Part shown: piece after piece, positions 7,659-15,326 of the stretch
How the letters are laid out: each line of letters begins with the position of its first letter
How positions within the stretch are numbered: the stretch's first letter is position 1
Notes under the pieces: generated by a model
What the model saw: the letters and a program-made list of their open reading frames with translations, nothing else
Told to the model about the DNA's origin: nothing
The model's database searches: none
NCBI RefSeq assembly: GCF_010384365.1
Contig: NZ_CP048397.1
Span: 3,286,001-3,350,000 of the forward strand
From: Streptomyces sp. S4.7
GTDB taxonomy: Bacteria; Actinomycetota; Actinomycetes; Streptomycetales; Streptomycetaceae
Direction of reading: 5' to 3'
DNA length: 64,000 bases
Position numbers and translations under genes: made by a program

Positions 7659-9302
7659 GTGAACGGACCTCTCATCGTCCAGAGCGACAAAACGTTGCTG
7701 CTGGAGGTGGATCACGAGCAGGCCGACGCCTGTCGGCGGGCCATCGCGCCCTTCGCCGAGCTGGAGCGGGCGCCCGAGCACATCCACACCTACCGGCTGA
7801 CCCCGCTCGGGCTGTGGAACGCGCGGGCGGCAGGACACGACGCCGAGCAGGTCATCGACGCGCTCGTGGCGTTCTCGCGCTACCCGGTGCCGCACGCGCT
7901 GCTCGTGGACGTCGCCGAGACCATGGCCAGGTACGGGCGGCTCACGCTGTCCAAGCACCCCACCCACGGGCTCGTGCTGACCAGCACCGACCGGCCGGTC
8001 CTGGAGGAGATCCTGCGGTCGAAGAAGGTCCAGCCGCTCGTCGGTGCGCGGATCGACCCCGACACCGTCGCCGTGCACCCCTCCGAACGGGGGCAGATCA
8101 AGCAGACGCTGCTGAAGCTGGGCTGGCCGGCGGAGGACCTGGCCGGGTACGTGGACGGCGAGGCGCACGCCATCGAGCTGGACGAGCGCGAGTGGTCGCT
8201 GCGGCCGTACCAGAAGCAGGCCGTCGAGGGCTTCTGGCACGGCGGGTCCGGGGTCGTCGTGCTGCCGTGCGGGGCGGGCAAGACGCTCGTCGGCGCGGGC
8301 GCGATGGCGCAGGCGAAGGCGACGACGCTGATCCTCGTCACCAACACCGTCTCCGCCCGGCAGTGGAAGCACGAGCTGATCAGGCGCACGTCCCTGACCG
8401 AGGAGGAGATCGGCGAGTACAGCGGTACGCGCAAGGAGATCCGACCGGTCACGATCGCGACGTACCAGGTCCTCACGGTCCGCCGTAAGGGCGTCTATCC
8501 GCATCTGGAGCTGTTCGACTCCCGCGACTGGGGTCTGATCGTCTACGACGAGGTGCATCTGCTGCCCGCGCCCGTCTTCAAGTTCACCGCCGACCTCCAG
8601 GCGCGGCGCCGGCTCGGGCTGACGGCCACGCTCGTGCGGGAGGACGGCCGCGAGTCGGACGTCTTCTCGCTCATCGGGCCGAAGCGTTTCGACGCGCCGT
8701 GGAAGGAGATCGAGGCGCAGGGCTACATCGCGCCCGCGGACTGTGTCGAGGTACGGGTCAATCTCACCGACAGCGAGCGCCTGGCGTACGCGACCGCCGA
8801 GCAGGAGGAGAAGTACCGCTTCTGCGCGACGACGGCGACCAAACGCAAGGTGACGGAGGCCCTGGTCCGGAAGCACAAGGGCGAGCAGACGCTGGTCATC
8901 GGCCAGTACATCGACCAGCTCGACGAGCTGGGCGAGCATCTGGACGCCCCGGTGATCAAGGGCGAGACGAGCAACGCGCAGCGGGAGAAGCTGTTCGAGG
9001 CGTTCCGGCAGGGCGAGATCTCGGTGCTCGTCGTGTCGAAGGTCGCGAACTTCTCGATCGATCTGCCGGAGGCGACGGTCGCCATCCAGGTGTCGGGCAC
9101 GTTCGGCTCCCGGCAGGAGGAGGCGCAGCGGCTGGGCCGGGTGCTCCGGCCGAAGGCGGACGGCCACGAGGCGCGCTTCTACTCGGTGGTCGCCCGCGAC
9201 ACGATCGACCAGGACTTCGCGGCGCACCGGCAGCGGTTCCTCGCGGAGCAGGGGTACGCCTACCGCATCGTGGACGCCGACGAGTTGCTGGCCGGCAACT
9301 GA
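7659..9302 (+). CDS. XPB/Rad25-type DNA repair helicase
   Basis: The GTG start at 7659 follows AGGACGGAAGG, giving 547 aa; an upstream in-frame ATG at 7629 is less likely. The N-terminal ~180 residues form the DNA damage-recognition-like domain. Superfamily 2 motifs follow: Walker A PCGAGKT (~203-209), motif II DEVH (~297-300), motif III LTATLVRED with the RED element seen in XPB, and motif VI QEEAQRLGRVLRPK. Bacterial XPB homologues unwind DNA 3'-5' and are linked to excision repair; no XPF/Bax1 nuclease partner is visible here. The 3' end overlaps the convergent glycosyltransferase gene by 43 bp. Confidence 0.95.
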   Translation: MNGPLIVQSDKTLLLEVDHEQADACRRAIAPFAELERAPEHIHTYRLTPLGLWNARAAGHDAEQVIDALVAFSRYPVPHALLVDVAETMARYGRLTLSKHPTHGLVLTSTDRPVLEEILRSKKVQPLVGARIDPDTVAVHPSERGQIKQTLLKLGWPAEDLAGYVDGEAHAIELDEREWSLRPYQKQAVEGFWHGGSGVVVLPCGAGKTLVGAGAMAQAKATTLILVTNTVSARQWKHELIRRTSLTEEEIGEYSGTRKEIRPVTIATYQVLTVRRKGVYPHLELFDSRDWGLIVYDEVHLLPAPVFKFTADLQARRRLGLTATLVREDGRESDVFSLIGPKRFDAPWKEIEAQGYIAPADCVEVRVNLTDSERLAYATAEQEEKYRFCATTATKRKVTEALVRKHKGEQTLVIGQYIDQLDELGEHLDAPVIKGETSNAQREKLFEAFRQGEISVLVVSKVANFSIDLPEATVAIQVSGTFGSRQEEAQRLGRVLRPKADGHEARFYSVVARDTIDQDFAAHRQRFLAEQGYAYRIVDADELLAGN

Positions 9303-10492
9303 GACAGCGGGAGCGGGCGGACGGCCGCGAGCCGCCGGTCGGTGATCCGGCGGTGGCGGTGGCGGCGGTGGGCCGCGTAAGCGAGGGCCGCGAGCACCGC
9401 GAGTGCCAGCAGTGCGTACGGGGCCGCCAACACCTGCTGCCACCACGGCAGTTGCAGCTCCGCCCCGTCCTCGTGGGGTACGAGGAGGAAGGTCCGCGCC
9501 GAGAAGACCAGCGCGACCGCCGCCGCCGTACGCCACCGGCCCTCCGCGAGCAGGACGGCCAGCAGCGGCACGCACCACACCCAGTGGTGGGACCAGCTGA
9601 CCGGCGAGACGAGCAGCGCGGTCAGCGCGATGGCCGGCATGCCCCATGTCCCATGTCCCGCCCGCACGACGGCCCTTCGCGCCAGCCACAGGCCGGCGAA
9701 CGTGATGACGACGCAGGCGACCGCCCAGCCGACGCCGGGCTCGGGCGTGTGCAGCGCGCGGGCGAACAGCCCTTGCAGCGACTGGTTGTCGGCGCTCCAC
9801 GCCTCGCCCGGACGGCTGGTCTCGAAGACCCGTAGAGTCCAGAAGTCGAGGCTGGACCGGGGCAGGACGAGCGCGCCGAGCAGCATCGTGCCGATGAGCG
9901 ACGCGAGGGCGGTGAGCCCGGCGCGTACGTCGCCGGACCTGCCCGTGACCAGCAGATAGGCGATGAAGAGGGCGGGCGTCAGCTCGACGCCCGCCGCGAT
10001 CCCGACGGCGAAGCCCTTGCCGAGCGCGTGGTCCGGCCGCGTCAGGTCCCAGAGGACGAGGCAGGCCAGCGCGAGGCTGATCTCTCCGTGCAGGACGGTC
10101 CGGAAGACCGGTTCGAGCCACAGCCCGAAGGCGACGAGTACGGAAACGGGGACGGGGACGGGGGTGGTGGCCGTGTCGGGGCGCCGGGCGGCGAATCGCC
10201 AGGAAAGCCGGACCAGGAGGGCGAGAAGCAGCACGTTGCCCACGACGACAACGGCCTTGAGCGTGGCGACCGGGAGCCAGGTGGCCGGGACGAACAGGAT
10301 CGCGGCGAACGGCGGCGAGGTGGCGGGCAGTCGCCACTCGGTGACCGCGACCCGCTCGGCCACCGGGATCGGCTGAGCGAGCAGGGCGTACTGGGCCGGG
10401 CAGAGCGCGGTGAGTGCGGTGAGTGCGGTCAGCGACAGGACGAGTGCGCCAACTGCGAGGAGTGACCGGACAGTCACGGTCGGGAGCGTCAC
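9260..10492 (-). CDS. GT87/DUF2029-type polyprenyl-phosphate mannosyltransferase-like membrane protein
   Basis: A GTG start near 10492 (VTLPTVTVRSLL) gives about 410 aa with roughly ten membrane segments. Features of the actinobacterial alpha-mannosyltransferase family (GT87) include an early acidic/aromatic loop (VTEWRLPATSPPFAAI), GLWLEPVFRTVLHGEISL, GKGFAVGIAAGVELTPALFI and PVSWSHHWVWCVPLLAVL. These enzymes use polyprenyl-phosphate-mannose outside the membrane to extend lipoglycans or glycoproteins. The acceptor is not evident. The far upstream frame (Cys/Arg-rich, up to 10675) is not plausible coding sequence. Its end overlaps the XPB gene. Confidence 0.82.
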   Translation of the reverse strand: MTLPTVTVRSLLAVGALVLSLTALTALTALCPAQYALLAQPIPVAERVAVTEWRLPATSPPFAAILFVPATWLPVATLKAVVVVGNVLLLALLVRLSWRFAARRPDTATTPVPVPVSVLVAFGLWLEPVFRTVLHGEISLALACLVLWDLTRPDHALGKGFAVGIAAGVELTPALFIAYLLVTGRSGDVRAGLTALASLIGTMLLGALVLPRSSLDFWTLRVFETSRPGEAWSADNQSLQGLFARALHTPEPGVGWAVACVVITFAGLWLARRAVVRAGHGTWGMPAIALTALLVSPVSWSHHWVWCVPLLAVLLAEGRWRTAAAVALVFSARTFLLVPHEDGAELQLPWWQQVLAAPYALLALAVLAALAYAAHRRHRHRRITDRRLAAVRPLPLSQLPASNSSASTMR

Positions 10493-10640
10493 GGCCGCGA
10501 CATTAGCCGATCGGGGCTCGTGCCGAGGTGCCGGTCGGCCGCGCAGCGATGTGCGGATGTACGCGCGGATGCACGCGCGGGTGTACAGACACGTACAGAC
10601 ATGCGGACTTGCGTGCGGTCCTGCGGGTGGATGTGCGTGC

Positions 10641-10850
10641 TCAGCGCATGATGCCCGCCTCCTCTCCGTACTCACCGAGGACGGCCACGCTGAACGCGGC
10701 GGTCACGAAGACCTTGACCGCCCGCAGCGCGTTGCCGACACGATGCGGCTGGTGCGGGCCGGAGTGAGGGGCGGAACCGAGCGCCGTCGCCCCGCTGTGC
10801 GGCGGGCCGACGTCCACGGTCGGGATCGGGGTGAAGGTCGCTGTACTCAT
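10641..10850 (-). CDS. Small hypothetical protein, possibly membrane-associated
   Basis: The 69-residue frame begins MSTATFTPIPTVDVG, continues through a Gly/Pro/His-rich stretch, and ends in an amphipathic-to-hydrophobic segment (NALRAVKVFVTAAFSVAVLG) followed by an acidic tail EYGEEAGIMR. A GGAGG lies 18 bases before the ATG and a GAAG closer to it. The non-random composition and the Met/acidic-tail layout suggest a real small Streptomyces gene, but I cannot name it. It sits between two divergent promoters, upstream of the mannosyltransferase gene on the same strand. Confidence 0.55.
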   Translation of the reverse strand: MSTATFTPIPTVDVGPPHSGATALGSAPHSGPHQPHRVGNALRAVKVFVTAAFSVAVLGEYGEEAGIMR

Positions 10851-11213
10851 ACTTCAATGGTGCGTCCTCCGCGAGCGCGGCACATCGCTCCGCAGGGGGA
10901 ATCGGCCGAGCCGTTCCGTACATCTGCGGGGATACGGCATCCCCTACGGGGACTACGCCCCCGCCCCTGACCTCTCACCGGGGTCGGACGGGGAAGGACG
11001 AGGCCCGCGGCCCGGACGGCCCCGGAAAACCCGTTCGCCCCGCCGCCACCCGCTGACTACAATCGCCCTCTTCTCCCGCCTCCCTCCGAGGAGCGCTGTC
11101 GTCCGGTCGGAAACCGGGCGGCTGCCCTGACGTGATCCACCGCCGACACCGGCCGCCGCCCCGCCACCATCGGGTCGCGGCCCGTCGGCCTGCGTACATC
11201 CGGAGGCACCACC
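10851..11213 (+). promoter_or_regulatory. Intergenic region with probable promoter of the HelD gene
   Basis: The 363-bp region has no convincing gene. A TACAAT -10-like hexamer at about 11056 is preceded 17 bp upstream by TTCGCC, giving a plausible housekeeping promoter with a ~150-nt leader. The start at 11214 has a good Shine-Dalgarno CGGAGG at 11201-11206. Confidence 0.4.
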
Positions 11214-13337
11214 GTGTCCGCGCACGACCCCGCACCGCCCCGGGCCCAGCTCCCGGCCCCGGCGGCCGACACCCGCACCGATCCGCTCGCCCGCGAGCGC
11301 GCCCATCTCGGCGCCTCCCGCGCGGCCCTGCGCTCCATGCGCGAGGACGTCCAGTCCCTCGACATCCGCGACGTGACGGCGAACTGGGTCAACGCCGCCG
11401 TCCTCGAATCGCAGATCGAGGACCGCATCAAGGCCCTCGCCGACCTCTCGCACACCCCGCTCTTCTTCGGCCGCCTCGACTACCTGCACGCGGTCGGCGC
11501 CGCCGAGGCCGAGGGCGCCGAGGGCGAGCGCTTCTACATCGGCCGGCGGCACGTCCACGACGCCGACGGCGACCCGATGGTCATCGACTGGCGCGCGCCC
11601 GTCTCGCAGCCCTTCTACCAGGCGTCCAAGAAGAATCCACTGGACGTCGGCCTGCGCCGCCGCTTCGGCTACACGGCCGGCGAACTGACCGCGTACGAGG
11701 ACGAGCACCTCTCCGACCCGACGGAGACGGCCCACTCCAGCAAGCTCCTCCAGGCCGAGATCGAGCGCCCGCGCGTCGGCCCGATGCGCGACATCGTCGC
11801 GACGATCCAGCCCGAGCAGGACGAGATCGTCCGGTCAGGGCTCGGCGGCTCCGTCTGCGTGCAGGGCGGCCCCGGCACCGGAAAGACCGCGGTGGGCCTG
11901 CACCGGGTGGCGTATCTGCTGTACGCGCACCGTGAGCGGCTGGCCCGTACCGGCACGCTGGTCATCGGACCGAACGCCTCCTTCCTCCACTACATCGAGC
12001 AAGTGCTGCCCGCACTCGGCGAGTTGGAGGTCAAGCAGGCGACAGTCGACGAGCTGGTGGCGTCGGGGCCTGGCCAGGTGCGGGTGCTGGGCACCGACAG
12101 CGCGGCGACGGCCGTCGTCAAGGGCGACGCCCGCATGGCGCGGGTGCTGCGCCGGGCGGTCCGTTCGCACGTCACGCTGCCCACGGAGCCGGTGATGGTG
12201 GTGCGCGGCTCCCGGCGCTGGCGGGTACCGGCGTACGAACTCGAAAAGCTGGTGCGGGAGTTGCTGGACCGCGACATCCGCTACGGCGCCGCGCACGACG
12301 CCCTGCCACAGCGCATCGCGCACGCCGTGCTCGTACAGATGGAGAGATCCGGTGAGGCGCCCGACGACCGGGTGCAGGACGCGGTGGCCCGTGACCCCGC
12401 GGTGAAGGCGGCCGTGAAGGCGATGTGGCCCGCCGTCGACCCGGCGAAGCTGGTGCTGCGGCTGCTCTCCGACGCGGACTTCCTCGCCGAGCACGCGGAG
12501 GGGCTGCTGACGGACGAGGAGCAGAAGGCCCTGCTGTGGACGAAGCCGCCGCGCAGCGTGAAGACGGCGAAGTGGTCGTCGGCGGACGCGGTGCTGATCG
12601 ACGAGGCGAACGATCTGGTCTGGCGCACGCACTCGCTCGGCCATGTCGTACTGGACGAGGCGCAGGATCTGTCGCCGATGCAGTACCGGGCGGTGGGCCG
12701 GCGCTGCTCGACCGGCTCGGCGACGGTGCTCGGGGACCTGGCGCAGGGCACCACGCCCTGGGCGACGGCGAGTTGGGCGGAGGCGCTGGCGCATCTGGGC
12801 AAGCCGGAGGCGGTGGTGGAGGAGCTGACGGCCGGTTTCCGCGTACCGCGCGAGGTGATCGCCTACGCGTCGCGTCTGCTGCCCGCGATCTCGCCCGGGC
12901 TGACGGAGGTGGCGTCGGTACGTGAGTCGCCGGGCTCGCTGGAGGTACGCGCGGTGGGGGCCGAGACCCTGGACGCGGCGGTCGTCGGCGCGTGCGTGGA
13001 GTCGCTGCGGCACGAGGGCTCGATCGGCCTGATCGCGGCGGACGCCCGTATCCCCGGGCTGGCCGCCGCGCTGTCGGCGGCGGGCCACTCGTACCTCGCC
13101 CCGGGCGAGGAGACGACGGCGGCCTCCCGCCTCACGCTGGTCCCGGCGTCGCTGGCGAAGGGCCTTGAGTACGACTACGTGGTCCTGGACGAGCCGTCGG
13201 CGGTGGTCGGCGGCGAACCGGACGAACGCACGGGCCTGCGCCGCCTGTACGTGGCACTGACCCGGGCGGTCTCGGGCCTGGCCGTGATCCACGCCGCCCC
13301 ACTGCCGCCCCAGCTGGACACCGCCTGGGCGGGGTAG
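11214..13337 (+). CDS. helD: HelD-type RNA polymerase-associated superfamily 1 helicase/translocase
   Basis: The 707-aa protein starts at a GTG behind GGAGG. An N-terminal coiled-coil arm (LARERAHLGASRAALRSMRE) and the conserved FGRLDY, YIGRRHV and VIDWRAPVSQPFY elements are the HelD hallmark. Walker A GGPGTGKT is at 218-225 and motif II is LDEAQDLSPMQYRA. A C-terminal GLEYDYVVLDEP and RLYVALTRA complete the UvrD-like fold. In actinobacteria HelD pulls RNA polymerase off DNA and can protect it from rifamycins. It is followed after 5 bp by the lspA-like gene, so the two may be co-transcribed. Confidence 0.92.
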   Translation: MSAHDPAPPRAQLPAPAADTRTDPLARERAHLGASRAALRSMREDVQSLDIRDVTANWVNAAVLESQIEDRIKALADLSHTPLFFGRLDYLHAVGAAEAEGAEGERFYIGRRHVHDADGDPMVIDWRAPVSQPFYQASKKNPLDVGLRRRFGYTAGELTAYEDEHLSDPTETAHSSKLLQAEIERPRVGPMRDIVATIQPEQDEIVRSGLGGSVCVQGGPGTGKTAVGLHRVAYLLYAHRERLARTGTLVIGPNASFLHYIEQVLPALGELEVKQATVDELVASGPGQVRVLGTDSAATAVVKGDARMARVLRRAVRSHVTLPTEPVMVVRGSRRWRVPAYELEKLVRELLDRDIRYGAAHDALPQRIAHAVLVQMERSGEAPDDRVQDAVARDPAVKAAVKAMWPAVDPAKLVLRLLSDADFLAEHAEGLLTDEEQKALLWTKPPRSVKTAKWSSADAVLIDEANDLVWRTHSLGHVVLDEAQDLSPMQYRAVGRRCSTGSATVLGDLAQGTTPWATASWAEALAHLGKPEAVVEELTAGFRVPREVIAYASRLLPAISPGLTEVASVRESPGSLEVRAVGAETLDAAVVGACVESLRHEGSIGLIAADARIPGLAAALSAAGHSYLAPGEETTAASRLTLVPASLAKGLEYDYVVLDEPSAVVGGEPDERTGLRRLYVALTRAVSGLAVIHAAPLPPQLDTAWAG

Positions 13338-13342
13338 GCCGG

Positions 13343-14254
13343 GTGGGCGACACTGTCGGAGTGAACTCGAACGATGAGCCCGATGCGGCGAAGACGGTGC
13401 CCACGACGGACGCACCGGGAGTACCGGACGGCACGGCGGACGTGTCCGACGCCGGTGCGGGGGGCGTGAGCGGGACGGGTGCCCCGGTGGGCGTCGGCGT
13501 GGGCCGGGCCGTCGCCACGAGCGACACGGACAGTGCGACGAACGCTCCCGACGCACCCGCCCCGGCGTCCGGGCCGGCGGACACGGCACATGCGGCCGAC
13601 TCCGTAGGCACGGCGGGGACGGCGGATACGAACGCACCCGACACCGTCGGCACGGAGGGTGTGACCGCCGCCGACCCGGACGCGCCGGACGCGGCCGACG
13701 TCGGCACAACCGACACGGGCGACACGGCCGGTACGGCACCCGCACCCGTACCCCCCAGCCGTCGGCTGTTCTGGTCCACTCTCGGGATCGGCCTCGTGCT
13801 GTTGCTCGTCGATCAGGCGTCCAAGTGGTGGGCCGTCGGGGCGTTGGGGGACTCGGAGTCGATCGATGTCGTCGGCGACGTCATCCGTTTCTGGCTCGTC
13901 TACAACCCCGGCGCCGCCTTCTCCATGGGCACCGGCGTGACCTGGGTCTTCACGATCTTCGCCGGAGTCGCCGTCGTCGCCATCGCCTGGTACGCGTGGC
14001 GCGTGGTCTCCACCCCGTGGGCGTACGCGCTCGGGCTCCTTCTCGGCGGCGCCACGTCCCACTTCGGCGACCGTCTCTTCCGCGAGCCCGGATTCGCGCG
14101 CGGGCACGTGGTCGACTTCATCGACTACGCGGGGTTCTTCGTCGGCAACGTCGCCGACATCGGGATCTTCGCGGGCGCGGTGACGATCGTGGTGCTGTCG
14201 TTCAGGGGCATAGAGGCCGTCGACCGCGACCCGGTCGACAATCCGGCCGGCTGA
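13343..14254 (+). CDS. Signal peptidase II (LspA) paralogue with long acidic N-terminal extension
   Basis: Residues ~1-138 are an Ala/Thr/Asp/Gly-rich disordered extension. The LspA domain starts at ~141 with four predicted membrane helices and motifs LLLVDQASKWWAV, YNPGAAFSMG (188-196), a GGA...DR motif (236-244) and GNVADIGI (268-275). LspA cleaves prolipoprotein signal peptides using two aspartates, here probably D243 and D272. The Asn normally preceding the first Asp (GNxxDR) is absent (TSHFGDR), so activity is uncertain. The GTG at 13343 was used, but a GTG at 13361 is equally possible. Streptomyces usually carry another, canonical lspA elsewhere. Confidence 0.82.
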   Translation: MGDTVGVNSNDEPDAAKTVPTTDAPGVPDGTADVSDAGAGGVSGTGAPVGVGVGRAVATSDTDSATNAPDAPAPASGPADTAHAADSVGTAGTADTNAPDTVGTEGVTAADPDAPDAADVGTTDTGDTAGTAPAPVPPSRRLFWSTLGIGLVLLLVDQASKWWAVGALGDSESIDVVGDVIRFWLVYNPGAAFSMGTGVTWVFTIFAGVAVVAIAWYAWRVVSTPWAYALGLLLGGATSHFGDRLFREPGFARGHVVDFIDYAGFFVGNVADIGIFAGAVTIVVLSFRGIEAVDRDPVDNPAG

Positions 14255-14264
14255 CTCCGCCAAG

Positions 14265-14298
14265 CGCCGGACGGGCACCGCACCGAGCCCGTCCGGCG
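14265..14298. terminator. Bidirectional terminator carrying an interspersed repeat
   Basis: CGCCGGACGGGC and GCCCGTCCGGCG form a perfect 12-bp stem with a 10-nt loop between the convergent lspA-like and cutC genes. The right arm plus GATCGGG matches a repeat family also seen near 21.2-21.3 kb and 39.17 kb. Confidence 0.7.
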
Positions 14299-14320
14299 AT
14301 CGGGAAGGCAGGCCGCGCCA

Positions 14321-15025
14321 CTACGCGTCGATCGCCTCGCGCCACTCCCGTACCGTCGCCTCGTCCACCGGCGCCCCCCAGCCGTTGGGCCGCGCCGCGC
14401 CGCCGATGTGGAACGCGTTCAGGCCGCCCGCACGCAGCCGCGGCAGGTGGTCCAGCCGCAGGCCGCCGCCGACGAGGAGTTCGGGGCCGTAACCCGGTTC
14501 ACCGGCCGCCGCGGACTCCGCCTCGGCCAGCAGGACCGGGATGCCCGCGTCGACCCCGTTCGCCGATCCCGCCGTGAGGTACGTGTCGAGGCCGGGCAGG
14601 TCCGCGAGCTGCTTGCGCAGCGCGTCGCGGTCGGCCGCGCGGTCGATCGCCCGGTGGAACGTCCAGCGGCAGGGGTCCAGCTCCGCGACGAGCCGTTCGA
14701 CCGTGACGAGGTCCACATTGCCGGCGACGTCGAGGAAGCCGAGGACGAACTCGTCCGCACCCTCGACCCGCATGGCGTCCACGCATTCCACCAGCACGTC
14801 CACCTCTTCCGGTGATCCCGCCGAGAACCCGTCCTGGAGCCTCAGCATCACGCGCAGCGAGATGTCGACGGAGGCGCGGATCTTGGCGAAGGTCTCGACC
14901 GGCGGGGTGAGACCGTCCGCCGCCATGTCGGTGACCAGCTCAAGACGGTCCGCCCCGCCCGCCTGGGCCGCGACGGCGTCCTCGGCGTCGAGGGCGATCA
15001 CCTCCAGGACTGCACGCTTGCTCAT
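14321..15025 (-). CDS. cutC: CutC-family copper homeostasis/TIM-barrel protein
   Basis: The 234-aa protein has CutC-family motifs: LEVIALDAEDAVAAQAGGADRLEL at the start, GLTPP, FVLGFLD, TFHRAID, LTAGSANGVDAG and a C-terminal GGLNAFHIGGAAR. CutC proteins form a TIM barrel; an early E. coli link to copper tolerance has been disputed and the enzymatic role is unclear. The next divergent gene is a copper ATPase, but a DasR-like dyad lies directly before cutC, which would place it under amino-sugar control instead. Start ATG at 15025. Confidence 0.9.
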   Translation of the reverse strand: MSKRAVLEVIALDAEDAVAAQAGGADRLELVTDMAADGLTPPVETFAKIRASVDISLRVMLRLQDGFSAGSPEEVDVLVECVDAMRVEGADEFVLGFLDVAGNVDLVTVERLVAELDPCRWTFHRAIDRAADRDALRKQLADLPGLDTYLTAGSANGVDAGIPVLLAEAESAAAGEPGYGPELLVGGGLRLDHLPRLRAGGLNAFHIGGAARPNGWGAPVDEATVREWREAIDA

Positions 15026-15121
15026 GGGAACCCATTCCGTTCGGGAGGCTAGGAAGCCGGGTCAGGACCTGGGACGACCGGTTCGGCAGTCGGCCCGTCG
15101 CAGATCTACAGATCGGTCTCT

Positions 15122-15137
15122 ATAGGTCTAGTCCAAT
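15122..15137 (-). promoter_or_regulatory. DasR-responsive element (dre)-like site before cutC
   Basis: On the minus strand it reads ATTGGACTAGACCTAT, 12 of 16 bases identical to the dre consensus ACTGGTCTAGACCACT as I remember it. It lies ~97-112 bp upstream of the cutC start and includes a possible -35 TTGGAC. DasR is the GntR-family repressor released by GlcN-6-P. Confidence 0.6.
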
Positions 15138-15278
15138 AGCCAGCCTACGACGCCGCACGGCGCGCCCGCATCATCAAACCCCCACCACACCACATCAGCC
15201 GCCACCCGCCGTCGCCGGGCGGCGTCACCCCGCCCTTGCTTCGGATAGGGGCGAGGGGTATACATGGACATGGAAGTA

Positions 15279-15297
15279 GATACCCCCTAGGGGTATC
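15279..15297 (+). promoter_or_regulatory. CsoR-type copper operator before copA
   Basis: GATACCCC-CTA-GGGGTATC has perfect 8-bp arms around a 3-bp centre and lies 30 bp before the copA start. The G-tract/ATACCCC layout is the classic CsoR operator, from which Cu(I)-bound CsoR dissociates. A related half, GAGGGGTATAC, occurs 25 bp upstream. No csoR gene is in the window. Confidence 0.8.
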
Positions 15298-15326
15298 TGG
15301 AGGCGACGCGGAGGAGAATGGCAGTC

